NCBI RefSeq assembly: GCF_001649575.2
Contig: NC_051453.1
Span: forward strand, 409,381-473,380
DNA: 64,000 bases
Reading direction: 5' to 3'
Origin: Kryptolebias marmoratus
Lineage: Eukaryota; Chordata; Actinopteri; Cyprinodontiformes; Rivulidae
The notes under the pieces are model-generated. The model worked only from the letters and a program-made list of their open reading frames with translations. It was not told the DNA's origin and did not search any database. How positions within the stretch are numbered: the stretch's first letter is position 1; every line of letters begins with the position of its first letter. This document shows positions 1 to 12,700 of the stretch, piece after piece. The translations under genes and the position numbers were made by a program.

Positions 1-607
1 GATCCCCAGTCAGTTTCACTCCAATCAACACCTGCACTCATGTGACAAGAGTGGCCCCTCAGTGAGTCAGACAAACAAGGATTCTAACGAGCCTCCATTG
101 TTAGGAGAGTGAGAACAATTTGCAAGCAATCCAGCTTACATCACATCTCAGCTCCACACTCTCTATTTCTGAATTGAGAAAGCTCCTCGGATGAGAAGCG
201 AAACGTCTTCAGCTACAGAATAGAAGTCCAGTTGTTTTTGTTTTTTTAACTTTTTTTGAATTTACCATGGCCTGGATGACTGAGAATCTACACCAGCATA
301 TCCTTTTTGCTTCAGAATCGGTTTTCTGTTAATCGGGCAGAGGTCTGAAGACTTGCACAGATGTGTGAATTCATTCATATTGGGGTGATTTTTCTCTGCT
401 TGATCTGGAAAACATTTTCCGTCGGTGAGACAAGTTATTGAAGTCTGTTTTAACTCCAAATGTGCAGCTGTTACAGGAAACAGTTTTCTGTGGTTTTGTT
501 TTCCACACAAACAAAGAGCTGGGTGAACATTTGCCACCTGAATGTCAGAGAATGTGGACATCCCCAGGTAAGTCTTTGGTGTCAGGCTGATGGGGACCAA
601 CACTCAC
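1..607. other. exoc2 intron 16 (partial)
   Basis: Non-coding. I looked for the next Sec5 exon on the minus strand and did not find it. The block at about 160-240 is a dispersed repeat (separate entry). Nothing else is recognisable. Confidence 0.8.
160..240 (+). repeat. Dispersed repeat with GATGAGAAGCGAAACGTCTTC core
   Basis: This block resembles the reverse complement of 41455-41530: both share the GAATTGAGAAAG-like start and a TGAG-AGCGAAAC-TCTTC core. I recall it as a common teleost interspersed sequence, but I cannot assign it to a class with confidence. Confidence 0.6.
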
Positions 608-729
608 CTTCTGTCGTAAGCAGCAGGGTCATCATGAGACAGTGGACTCTCAGCTCCAGCAGCAGATCCTGGATCACCTGCAGCAAATCGTTTGGGATTT
701 CCAGAGCAGACAGTGCTTCGTGACAAGCC
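608..729 (-). CDS. exoc2: exoc2 exon 16, residues 552-592, last exon in window
   Basis: 122 nt, ending in phase 1. It encodes [40 protein letters not shown]. This matches [25 protein letters not shown] in human Sec5. The acceptor is TTACCCAG|GGCTTG and the donor AGAAG|GTGAGT. No further exon (EIKRLAEKEDW region) was found between 1 and 607, so the gene continues off the left edge. Confidence 0.94.
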
Positions 730-3700
730 CTGGGTAAGAGAAAACAACCACCGGACTGATGAAAAACTAAACAGGTGGGCTGTGAACGAAGCGTTCAAAC
801 GTCCACACAAGCAGAGTGCGGACCTGACGGTGTGTATGATCTGTGTCAGCCAGGCTCCCGTCAGCTCTGTCTTGTCCTCCCAGCCTCCGTAAACGCTCAG
901 CTCAGCTCGGGGCAGCGTGGTGGGGAGCAGAGCCCCCCGGATCAGCTTCACCAGCCTGTTGGTCAACTCTTCAATCATCTTCTGCAAAAGATGCAAACGG
1001 CATGAAATATTCCAAAAAGCCTCAAACTTAGAAAACAACATTTTGGTTTACGATGAACATCTTCTCGTACTTTAAAGTCGTTCTGTCTCTGTCTGGCGTT
1101 CTTCTTGGACTTCTCAACGTGGCCGGATTTCTCTCCGGTCTGCAGAAAAACGACAAAAAGACACTTTATCTCATTTGAAAACAAGCAGAAACAGAGGAAC
1201 ACTATCCTTGAAACGTTTTCCTTCCTCTTCGTGTTGCTTTAATGCACCTCTCTGGGCCTACAGCTGAGCTCTCAGCTTCATTTGGATGACTTCTTTACAT
1301 CCAGTGAAGAATTTAAAGAGTTCAAAGCCCTTTAAGGTTCAGATGAATAATGTCTAGTGAAAAGTAAACCACATTTTTTAACATAAAGTTGCAGGATCAA
1401 CCCATCTAAATGCATAAAATGTGTATTTTTTATTATTTTCACTGAAAATGCACATTTAATGGTTACTTTCTTGGTGTCAGTTCAATCTGTCCAGTGGTTC
1501 AGACTGATATTTTTGGGCAATAATGATGAACACTGATAATCACAGAGTTTAGGCAGCGCTTCTTTCTTGTTTCTGAAGCGTTTACCTCACTAAAAAGACT
1601 TCCATTCACGTAAGAGATCCAGAGCTTCCAGAAGTTGGGCAGCTGGCCGATCACCACGTCGGAGAGCTTCTCCACAAACTGCACCGGCTGTGGAGTTTCA
1701 AAACGCCAAGCTGCAGGAACGATAAAAACATATTATCTCCCTAAGCTCCGACTGTTAATAAACAGACAGCTACAACGTAAAGGTAGGGGGAGAAAAGTAT
1801 CTCATGATTCAAAGAATTACATGACAAACTCATTCCTGGAAGAAATATAGTCATTTTTTTCTTTGTTTTTGTTGTTACCGTACTGAGTGCTACAAGGAGA
1901 TTCCCCCAAGTGCTGTACATGACAAAAAGTGTCTCTCACACACACACACACACACACGGTGTGGTCAGAGGCAGGGAAGCCCCTCCTCGAACTCACTGCT
2001 GGGTCGCTGCGATCGGAGACTGCCCCCTCTCTTCAGAGACGCCGAGTGGCCGATCCTGCCGAGGGCGGACGGGCGGGTGTCCCCCTCCAGGTCCAGAGCT
2101 CCAACCCCCACTGAGGGACATGGAGACACGGAGACGTGGACACATGTCACAAATCAAATAAGCTGTTTTCACACCAAACGATCCGTCCTCGTCTTTACTG
2201 TATGAATGCTGAGTCAGCATTTAAACAATAAAGAATGCTGAGTCAGCATTCATGTTGTTTTCCTGTTTTCTTTCAAACTTCTGGTTGTGATATTTATATA
2301 TCAGCTGTTTCAGAAGATGGGTGCTGGGACTTTCAAAATGTTTAAATGTTTTCACCAAAGAATCCAGAGTTTTTCCACAATTCCTTCATAAACATTGTTC
2401 TCGTTAAACTCCGCTTCACCACCGTCTTTATTTCGGCCTTTTTACGTTACTACCATTCTGCTACTTTGAGCTAATGTTCTGCTTCTTTCTGCTTTAACAA
2501 GCAGTCGTTCGGCGCTCAGGTTTGTGTTCTGATCCATTCCTGAGCCGACCCACAGCTGAGACAATGTTTTGTTTTTTTCCACGGGGGGGGGGGGCAAACC
2601 TTTGGACTGCAGGGGTAAAACGGGTTTATTTCAGCCACTCAGTTACACCACAGCTCCACTAGATGGCACCAGGGAGCTACACATACGCAGAGAACGAGGA
2701 GGAGCTGCGGCTGCACTCTTATCTCAGCAAGTGACTTAATTTCAGTGAAATCCGTCTGGAAGATAAGTTAAAGGTAACAGCAGGGGGGTGAAAGTCAGCA
2801 AGAATGAAAGTGAAACGGCAGCAGACCAAATCTAAAGAGCCAGGTTCGTGCAACGCTGCAAAACGCCTACATGGAGTTCGTCTAAACGAAGGGAGACAGA
2901 CGGCCACATTTCCAAAACATGTGTCTGACACACACACACTCACACACACTCACAGAGGAGTGAGTCACAGGCTGAATGCTGTGTGTAAGCATGTGTTGAG
3001 AAATCCCCAAGCAGAGGAGCAAATGTGGTTGAGATGGTCGTGCACACAACACAGCAGAAAATGTAAGGAAATTCTCAACTGAGTCAGACTATCTGTAAAC
3101 AGACGAAGGTTTCTCAAATCTCTCTCACACACACACACACACGCGCGCCATATAGAAGCAAAACAGTTGGTTGTCATGGTTTCCTGCCTTCTTACAGGGA
3201 TGAGAGCTGCTGTTGGTTCAAGTGTCGACTAAACAACCAAAAAAAGCACAAATCTGAGAGAACTCCGAGGATCCTGCTTGTGTGAACCGAAGACTGTGCA
3301 GACTTTGTGTTTTACCTCCTCAGCTGTCTGAAGCTAAAGTCACTGAGCAGAAACACACACATGGTCTGCTCTATGTCTGAATGTACAACCACATTTCCAA
3401 AACAGCTGGCACGTCTGGTGAAATGTAAATAAAAACGGAACATAACAATTTGAAAATCTCATAAACCCATTTTTTATTCACAAAGGAACATAGTAAACAT
3501 GTCACATGTTGAAGCTAAGAAATTGTACCAATTATCTGAAAAAAAAGGTAATTAAGAATCTTATGGCAGCAGCACATCTCAGAAAAGATGGGACAGGCCA
3601 TGTTTACGGCTTTGAAGCTTCGGTTTTGTACAGGATTTTAGAACGTGTGCTCCCATCCAGACGTCTTTTTCAGCAAGACGATACTAAACCACTGATCATT

Positions 3701-6700
3701 GTATGTGGTGGCTTCAGCTCAGAAGAGTCTGGGTGCTGAACAGGCCGGCCTGAAGTCCAAATCTCTTTCCAATTAAAAACATTCGATGCACCATGAATCA
3801 CAAAATCCAGCAAAGACGAGCCAGGACCCAGGACTGACCCTTTGGCTGTATTTTCCATTGTTATCACCCAGCTCTACCTCTCCATCCTCCCACCCCTCTC
3901 CTCTCCTCCCTCACTCAAATCTTGGTTTACTTCAAACCATCTCAAACTGAACAGTGCTAAAACAGAGTTCCTCTCAGCTGGGACTAAACCATCTCCGTCC
4001 AGGGCCGACAGTTTCTCCTGGCCCTCAGATTAAAAGTCTGGGTGTCATCCTCGACATTACACTGTCACTTCAGTCTCACATTAATAAGGTTACCCACCGT
4101 GGTGTCATTATCCGTCTGTCCTTCCCTCCCTCCCCTTCTCCACAGCCTCCTTACCTCCTTACCTCCACCTGAAATGAGGAACTCACTGCCTCTGTTCAAG
4201 TCTTGACTGAAAATCAGGATCACTTATTCCAACTAATCATACTGGCTCTTTATTGTTTTATGCTTTGTATTGTATTTATTTTTTATCTATTGTTTGAAAG
4301 GTGCCTATAAATAAAATGTATTATCAATCAGTTTTAAAATATGTTATTTTGCACAGTAATATAAATTTGCATACTGCTATAGTTGTGTATTTGCTTTTTA
4401 ACCTACGTCGTCCTAAGAGTGCTTTACAAATAAAGTTTGAGTTGACTTTCAGTATATTTAAAGGATTCTTTTAGTGTTTTTGTTATTATTTTTATACAGT
4501 TTTTGTAGTTTTCATTAGTTACAGAAAAAAAACATTCTAAATGCCAAATTCTTCAACGATATATATTTAAAAAAATGAAACCGTTTTGCTAACTGTGTTG
4601 ACGTTGGCTGAGGCCTGCAGTTAAATATGAATTCAGGCAGCCTGTAAAACTGAGGCATGCTGGGACTGTTTAGACATACGGAAGCAACTTTCATCGTCAC
4701 GCTTCTTTACAAAAAAACCCTCTCTACGGTCCAACAAAGACGGATGGCTCCATTTCCCATTTAGGACAATTTATTGAGTCATTAACGGAGCAATAACTGG
4801 ACCAAGGCAGCCTTTTGGTCTGGTATTCTCGACTAAACGGCTCACAGAACGATTCCAGTTAACGCGGATCCGGATGACCCATCGCAGCCACGAGGGAGTG
4901 AAAGTGATTGGAGGAGGAAGAGGAAGTCGCCCGCAGAGGGGACGGTGGAGGTAAGACGGGGGGGAGGAAGAGCATGGTTTGGGGGAATGTAGTGGATGTG
5001 GTTTCGTGATGATGGCTGTTCAGGCTCTGCCTTGGGTGGAGGGCTGTTTCAGGAGGTAAAGGTTTCTCACTGGGACCACAGAGAGAAGGTGGTAAAGGTG
5101 TTTGGGTCTGTGGGTGGAGGAGGTGAAGGGTGGAAAAGTGTACAACAAAATTAAAGATTGGTTTGGCCTTTCTGTATGAGTGGATGGCCTTTGCTTTGTG
5201 TACATGACGTCTGAAACCACTTGAATGAAGAATGACACTGTTTGTTTCACACCTACATGTAATATTTGGAGGTTTTTTCTCACCAGTGGGGAGGAGGAGG
5301 AGGAGGAGGAGGCATCGATGACTATCCATTTATTATAAACTGGATGTTTTACACACATCCAAACATCACTGGGCTGTAGGAAGCTTTCAGTAATTTCATA
5401 ATGACTGACTTAAAATTACTATTATCCTACTTTTAGCTTTTAGATACGCTTTAAATACCTTTACCTTCTAAATATCCTTTTGCAAATTTTATTTTTTAAC
5501 TAATGCTATGCTACATTATCTAGTGTTAGGTACTTATAGCTACCCTTTAACTATATACAGCTAGGATTTTGCCTCTTTTTAACTAGCCTTTTTCTACTTT
5601 TAGTTTCAGCTTTTTAGTAAATTTCAGCAGACATTCACAGAAAATGCAGTTGCTTTAGTTTGCTTTAAGTTTGAGCTCTTCAGCTGCAAAGTGTTTAAAA
5701 AAAGTTAAGTCAAACTGATGTACTGGTGTTTTTATGAAATAATAAATGATAAAGAAAATAAAGGCTTTTGTTTGTCCGTCCCTGATATGATGGTCGTGTC
5801 ATCAGCTGTGAAGGGGCTAAAATCAAACCAGCCCAGGAAATCACTGTTAGCCTTAGCATTAGGTGTGTTTATGCTCCAGCTGCTCAGAGGGAAGCGGCCC
5901 TCTCACTCGCTGTATGTGTCTAAAATGTGGTTGGAGAATCTTCCTGAGTGGACGGTTTCACATCCACATTCTTCTGCTGGCTGATTTAACAGGAACAGCT
6001 TAATTGGGGTTAATTGTTCCAATCCATCTGTGAAGCTGCATGTGTGTGTGTGTGTGTGTGTGTGTGGTAACATGTCAGCTCTGAAACCCAAATCCAAAAC
6101 CAATGCTCCCTCGCTTTCATCTTATTCATACGCTCATGAAAAAATAAACAGTCAGGCTTGGAAGAGAACAGGCATGGGAGGGCGGTGACGGAGAGGCAGC
6201 TGGATTTCTCCAGGCTCACATGACATCGACTCGCTGCTAAAGACGAGCTTTTCACTCACCTCTTTGGCCGCTGATGAACTCGTCTCTGCAGTTCTGCATC
6301 AGCTGCAGGATCCACTTGTGCTGAGCGTCGATGCACTGCCACGCTGGGTCACCTGGGGCGTGCAGGTCAGACAGGTACCTGCAGAAAAACAACGATTTCA
6401 CAAATGAACGCTTGGCAGAAAATAAATAGGAATGCATTCATCTGGAGAGTCAGAGACACGTAAACTCATTTCTCCCACTATAAAAGAACTCAAAACATTT
6501 ATTCCTTCAAAATAAGAGCAAAGTAATCATAACATGACACATAAATGAACAAAAGAACCTGTAAGGCATGAAAATCTGCTGATTAGGATGGTTAAAATTA
6601 TTGTCATGTTCATTAAACAATCATTTAGACCATTCAAGTATTTAACAGTGAACACAATTAAAATAAGTAAGATTAAAAACAGAATAAGTTCTTAACTAAT

Positions 6701-9700
6701 TAAGATTTTTAACCTCACATAGTCCATTTGTACCATAAAATGATGTAAAGCTAAGAAAAATTTAAAATAAAACACAAAGGTGTAAATAAAAAATAGTTTG
6801 GCAATTCTAATGGCTGCAAATGGGAAGTAAAATAAGCCGGTTTTATTTTCTATTATGTGCAAAAATCTGCTTACATGTTGACAAAAGTCACAAATAACAT
6901 CTACAATTCCATGAAATATATCCAATCTGGTGTTTTAGTAGGAAAAACCCTCATATAAACATATGACATTAAAATGTTTGCTTAACAAATAATAAGTCTT
7001 CATAAAAGATAGTTAAAATGAAAAGATAAAAATGTTGTGCAGTTAGAGCCAATTATAATATAGATAATATAAATAAAGGAGGAAAACGAGTAAAAAAGGC
7101 TTTAAAGATGTTATTAAACATGAATATTATGTCAGATGCTTTTGGGGATCTTCAAAATGTTCAATATTATAAAAATACAGTTTTTTTTTAAAACACAGCT
7201 GAGATAAAGTAGGACAGTATTCCTTTATTTTTTTCTAAAAGTAAAGTAATATTTACCTTGAAAGCAAAACGTGTACTTTTTGCTCTTTAATGGTTTAATG
7301 AGTTTTTTGTGACAATATTTCGGTCATAAAGGAGACTGAAAATACCACTGAGAAATTGTTAGAAAACCTGTTTTTGTTCCATATGAACTAAATGATTTTC
7401 ATGAATTTGGATCAGAATATTCTTTGGCAAATAAGCGCAAAATAAATCCAAACAATGAATCTAAAGTACATATCTGTTTAATTATTCTAAGACGCCGACA
7501 AACAAATGTGTTAAAAGAGAGTATTCTTATGATCTCTGTTAAAATAAAGGCATGAATCAAGTTTTGATTTATTTTTTTTTTCCTTTGAAGGTCACAAACA
7601 TGTTTTCCAATCTGTGCGGACAGATCTGCGGGTCCACTGTCATCCTGAAAACCAGCTGCACGCTCGGTTCTCGATAGGTCTGAGCGAGCCCCTCACGAAC
7701 AAAACAATGGAGCACACATGCACAGAGCCCCCCCTCAACCCTCCACGTGAAGAGTAAACAGGAGCTGAGTGGGCGTTCAGAGCTGTGCAGGGCTAATGCA
7801 CCAGGATGAAAGATGTTACCATGTGGTTGAGAGCTGGTCTCTGTGATCCTGACAGGTTGGTCCTAACAATAATAAATCGGCAGAGACCACAAGTATGAAC
7901 GGACAGATGGGTACAGGAGTGGGAGAAAGAAAAAAGCACCAGAGCCACAGAAGAGAAAGATGAGAGGATCCATGGAGTGAAGAAAGTGAGAGGCAGAAAA
8001 GAAAAATTGTAGCTTCGGTAAACAAAGATATAAACAGACATAAAAGAAACCAAAAGTCTGAAAGTTTCATGGCCACTGGATGCTTGGCACGTATGAAGCA
8101 TAAAGGCCCAGTCATTTTGAAGACAACAAAGGACGGGACTGTGGCGAGACCTGATGTATCTCTTCTGGTCATGAAGCGTCGACGGCGTCTGCAGCAGTTT
8201 GTCCAACAGGAGCCGCCTGAGAGCTTCAATCCTCGTCTCCACCTCCGCGTAAACTGAGACGGTGAAACGCAAACCGTTAAAAAAAAGAGCCAAAGTCTTC
8301 TCTAGGTTAAAAACATCAAAAAGTGCAGAAAGTTTTACCTTTTTTGAAAACTGCAACTTCTGTGTTGCCAAACAGAGATTTGGCTTTCTCATAGTCATTG
8401 ATCACCACATCGTAATCTCCCTGGGAAGAAACATTAGTAATTATTAGAGGTTTTTTTTTAAATAACTCATCAATCATGACACGCGGTGTGTATTTAAGCC
8501 TCTCTAGCTCCACCCTCTGGTTCAAAGTCATCCAAGCTGCACCTCAAAACAAATATACAATAAAAAGTGAGGATAGATGGAGCAGAAGTGATCTGACAAT
8601 TTATGAAAAAGAGCTGAAACTTTGAGAAAAATATTAATTATTACACAGTTCAGCGTCTTGTCCTCGCGTGTGGATTTCTCAAAGTAAGATCAGAAAGAAT
8701 CACTAGATGTTTGAACAGTTTAAGGTGGTATTTTTTAAACCAAAAACACAGAAACAAGTCAGGAATGTGCAGAAATAATTATTTGCACTTTTATGTTTCT
8801 ACGATTGGAAAAAAAGCTGTAACTAAAAGCTTGACTTTTTATTCTCCATGCATGGTTGCCATTTTTAGGTTTTTATTTACTAACTCAAGTTCTGCAGGTT
8901 TAATATTTCGACATTAGAAGGGAACAAAGGAACCAGTAAAACAAGGTGCAAGTAAGTCTGATGTTGGAAAAATACCAGAATATTAAAGCCGATATATCAT
9001 GCCTTTTAGATATTTCCTTTATCTTCAGTATTTTAGATTAATTTTACCAACATAAAGGGTCTGCAAAGTTGAACTCCACAACAAGAAGATTTACTGTAAC
9101 GTTGAAGTGAGTGTTAGCCGTCCAAGCTTTTCCTCCCGGACTTTCTGACATCACCACGAAACGCGTTCGCTGACGCCAAACAAAAACAAGCAGCTGCCTC
9201 TCACTTCATGCAGGGTTGGAAAGAAGACGGAGGGGAAAACAGGTGTCGCAGCAAAAAGAAATAGAAATTAAATGTGTTACAACAAAGGCGAGGGTTTGTC
9301 CGCCGCCTTTCAAGGCAGAGTTTTAAACGAAAATCGTCTTACGCTGAGAAATAATGGATTTACAAGTCTGGTCAAAACCTGTAAATGAGCTCAGAGTAGA
9401 TGTCAGGGATGACTCTCAGCTACAACCACACCGAAGCTACCTCAAAACATGTCAAACTGACTGAGTTGAAGCCATTTTTGTGTTTTTTTAAGGACAACTG
9501 GGTGGGACAGCCACGTTCAAGATATTAATCAGTTGGAGATGAACATATAACCATTATTTTCATGAAAACTTGTTCAGTGGTCCATGGAATATTTTGCTAA
9601 CACACAATCACACACATGGACACGGGTAAAAACACTGTTGTCCAACTTCACCTTTCGGTGGCGCGTCCCAATAATTTATTTTTAGTTTATAAGTGTATAA

Positions 9701-12700
9701 GCGACCATAAAAAGAATGGTTGGTAAAATAAATGTCTGTATCAAACTGATTTCTGTTCAGATTCTTTTATAGAAAACATGTTTCACTTTGACACAAATCT
9801 AAGAAAGGTTTAGGTCAAAGACATCACGGAAAAACAGCTCTGAGCTGTCTGCTCAAACGAGTTTTCAAGTGTAAACCATCATTACTTTTATCAACTTCAA
9901 TAAACGTCACATCGCACACATCTAAGGACTCAAACAATCAACAAACTGGAGCCGGAGCAAAAAGCAGGTGGCTCTAATTCTGTATTTGGCTCTTTGTTTC
10001 GGAGATTTTCTGCACTCGTCTTTGTGCAAAGTACCTTCTGGATATTGCGTTCGATGTTGAGTGGCAGGTTGAAGAGAAACTTGAAACGCTGCAGGACGTT
10101 GAGTGCATTGCGTGTGGAGTCAGCTTTGTCTTTCCGTCCCAAGACCTCCTGGAAGAGAGTATCTGCGGTATCGCTCGCGCCTGAAAGTTAGAGAGGGAAA
10201 GAGGTGGGAGAAAATGAGAAACTGGGATCCTGTATAAATAAATGTCCATACCACATTTCCCTCTTATTGCCGGTCTCTGGTTTTCCTCTTTCTCTGGGTG
10301 TTATTTGACACAAAAAGAAGAGGAGTGGGAATTAAGTTGTTAGGAAGAAAGTGACAACTGTCTCCTAGTCTGCTTGTAGGGACCTCTGCAGCTAAAAAGC
10401 TTTGTGGGTGGCCTTGGTTATCCCGTCAGATAGAAAAGAGAAAACAAAGTTCTTCTAATCAAAACACAACTCCACCCCCACGACCAAATCCCTGAAGGAA
10501 AAACAGCAAAGAAAAAAAAAGAACAGAGGAATATTTATAACATTTTCTCTTACCAATCGGCTTTCTCATGGAGCTGACATTTCAAAAAGCAGCTCTGTGA
10601 TTGGCTGACCGGCGCTGTGCGTTTGATTCATTGGGTTTTGGGGGATGAGCGCAGGCCGAGGCCCATTGGGCCAACGGGCCTTTTAGCCTGGGCTGGCGGG
10701 GATGAAAGATACGTCCGGCTAAGAGGTTTATTTACTCTACACTTCAGGAAAAGAGCCGGCTTATTGACCCTCCATTAGCGGAGCCTCATTATCATGTCTA
10801 ACATACGGCGAGGGGGACGCAGGTTCTGCAGGGGGCTCTGGGTCCAACAGAACTCAACGAACACACACAGTTCAGATGAGACTGTTTGTATTAACTGATG
10901 AACACAGATACTGAACATTTTCATCATGTTGAATATTCACAGCTTTGACATTTATTTAGGGTGATAACCGGGATCAGAAATGATTCAAACTTACGGTTGA
11001 GGATGTTCTCTAACCGCTGGGTCATTGATCCCGCCACCTTCTCTGTGCCGTCAGACTCCAGCTTCTGGTGGATAGCTGGGAGGGAAAAACAAACTAAATT
11101 TAAATTATAACTCAACCGATACACCAAAAACCTTAAACACCTTTGTAAGGGTGATGAGAAATATGCAGCGTAACCAGTCCCTAAAGACGGGAACATTTTT
11201 AGCTGCAGGAACTGAAGGTAAAACAATAAACAGGCTCGGCCCCAGTGGTAGATGTGAGATAACCTCACTGGTTCTCCACCCACTACAAACTGTTCCCACA
11301 CAGCAAGGACATGACCTCGACCCAGACTCGACTGTACTGGATCAATTCACCCAACTCTACCAGCACCGGTCAGGGTCCTGGGACACTTAAAGCTTTTTAA
11401 CCAGGAGTTCAAACCTGTCCTCTGTGGAAGACATCTGTCTCCCACCCACCGATTTGCTGTCTCCAGAGGACATTTAAGGCTTTTCAGTGAGGCTGAATGT
11501 GAAGGGGTGGGGCTTTGGTACCTTACAAAGGTTGGGGGATTTAAAAAGAAATTGTGATTTAACAACATTTTGTTTGCCAGGAAGTCACGAGGATCAGATG
11601 TAAAATTACACAAAAAAATAACACATAGGAGGTTTTGATGCCAGCAAGGAAAATGGGAGAAGTGGGGCAGAAACCCTCTGATGGCTTGTGTCTAACACTG
11701 ACACAACATGGATAAATCTGATGCTACCCTTCCACGATAATGAATAAACACAACTGTTGGAACTGGAGTCAGAAAGCTCCAGTTTGTCTCATCAGCCCCA
11801 GAAACTTTGTGGTTTGTCAACATCCATTCTGTTTTTGAGATTTTACCTGTTTATGCAGAGATGCCAGCTGATTAAAGATAATTAAACTTGATAATTACTC
11901 GAGAATGTTCTGGAAATACAGAGTCTTCATTTTTTTTATTTTTAATAAACTGCTTGTCAGAATCATCTTTTGTTGGGATTTTATTAATCAAAGTGGATCG
12001 ATGGAGATGGTTCAGCTTCTCTTTGTTTTAGTGGTTGTTCTGATTGTTGTTGGACTCGCTGTGGTCACTTTAAGCTGTAATGTTCTCTGTTGATCAGAGG
12101 TGCGTTAGTTATTTTCACCTGTTTAAAGCAGCTCAATGTGCTGTGATTTTCACAGAAATATCAGCAGTCCTGACAGCCCTCTGTGTGGCGTAGATGTGTG
12201 TGTTTGCACAAAAATGTTTGGGGTACATAATTTACCACCAAGCGTGAACAGAGCTGTCGGAGCTGATGACTTCCTGGCAAATCACCTTAAAACCCATCTG
12301 TACCAAGTCTTTAGGATACTAGCAAATCTGTTCATAAATAAACAAGAAATCATTTATTTTCTACATTTTTTATGTGTATGCTATCACATACTAAAAGGCA
12401 TACAGTAAACAGTTGATTTTAATAAAGAACCGTTTCAATGATCTGAAACATGAAAAACTTTACAGAATAGAGGGGATTTGAAGGGAAAACAGAGAGAGGA
12501 AAAAGGCAGAGTGGTGAATAAATAAATGGTGAGCAGTCGTGGGCAGCTGGAGGGTGGGTTTATTGACAGAGTGGACCACACCTGAAGAGACGACCCCTCA
12601 TGCAAAGTTGAGAAGTGACACAAATATGTAACAAGCATTTTTTTATCTCAAGGATGGGGACCAGGTACAAGATGACAAAAAAGTAAAGTAATTCTCTGTT

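Larger units (their letters stand above)
2111..6259. other. exoc2 intron 11
   Basis: 4,149 bp. It contains the double MARE palindrome (2202-2253), a G12 run (2583-2594), CA-rich tracts near 2929-2957 and 3127-3143, a dead Tc1-like element (3415-3840), a dead LINE (3855-4330), a LINE-like 3' tail (about 4395-4440), a GGA run (about 5287-5311), an AGCTAAAAG-family repeat (about 5395-5660, reverse) and (TG)13 at 6041-6066. No coding sequence seen. Confidence 0.75.

Noticed and set aside
1965..1996. In-frame extension of exon 12 past the donor
   Set aside because: Open only to a stop after about ten codons; GTGAGT at 1996 gives a perfect join to exon 13 as S-T-W-R-F.
4859..5329. 156-codon minus-strand ORF rich in Leu/Pro/Ser
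   Set aside because: Arises from a GGA/GGT-rich tract on the plus strand. Intronic, no protein features.
11905..12093. Small ORF that looks like a transmembrane peptide (valine/leucine-rich)
   Set aside because: It lies in a T-rich diverged repeat whose second copy (13925) does not keep the frame.
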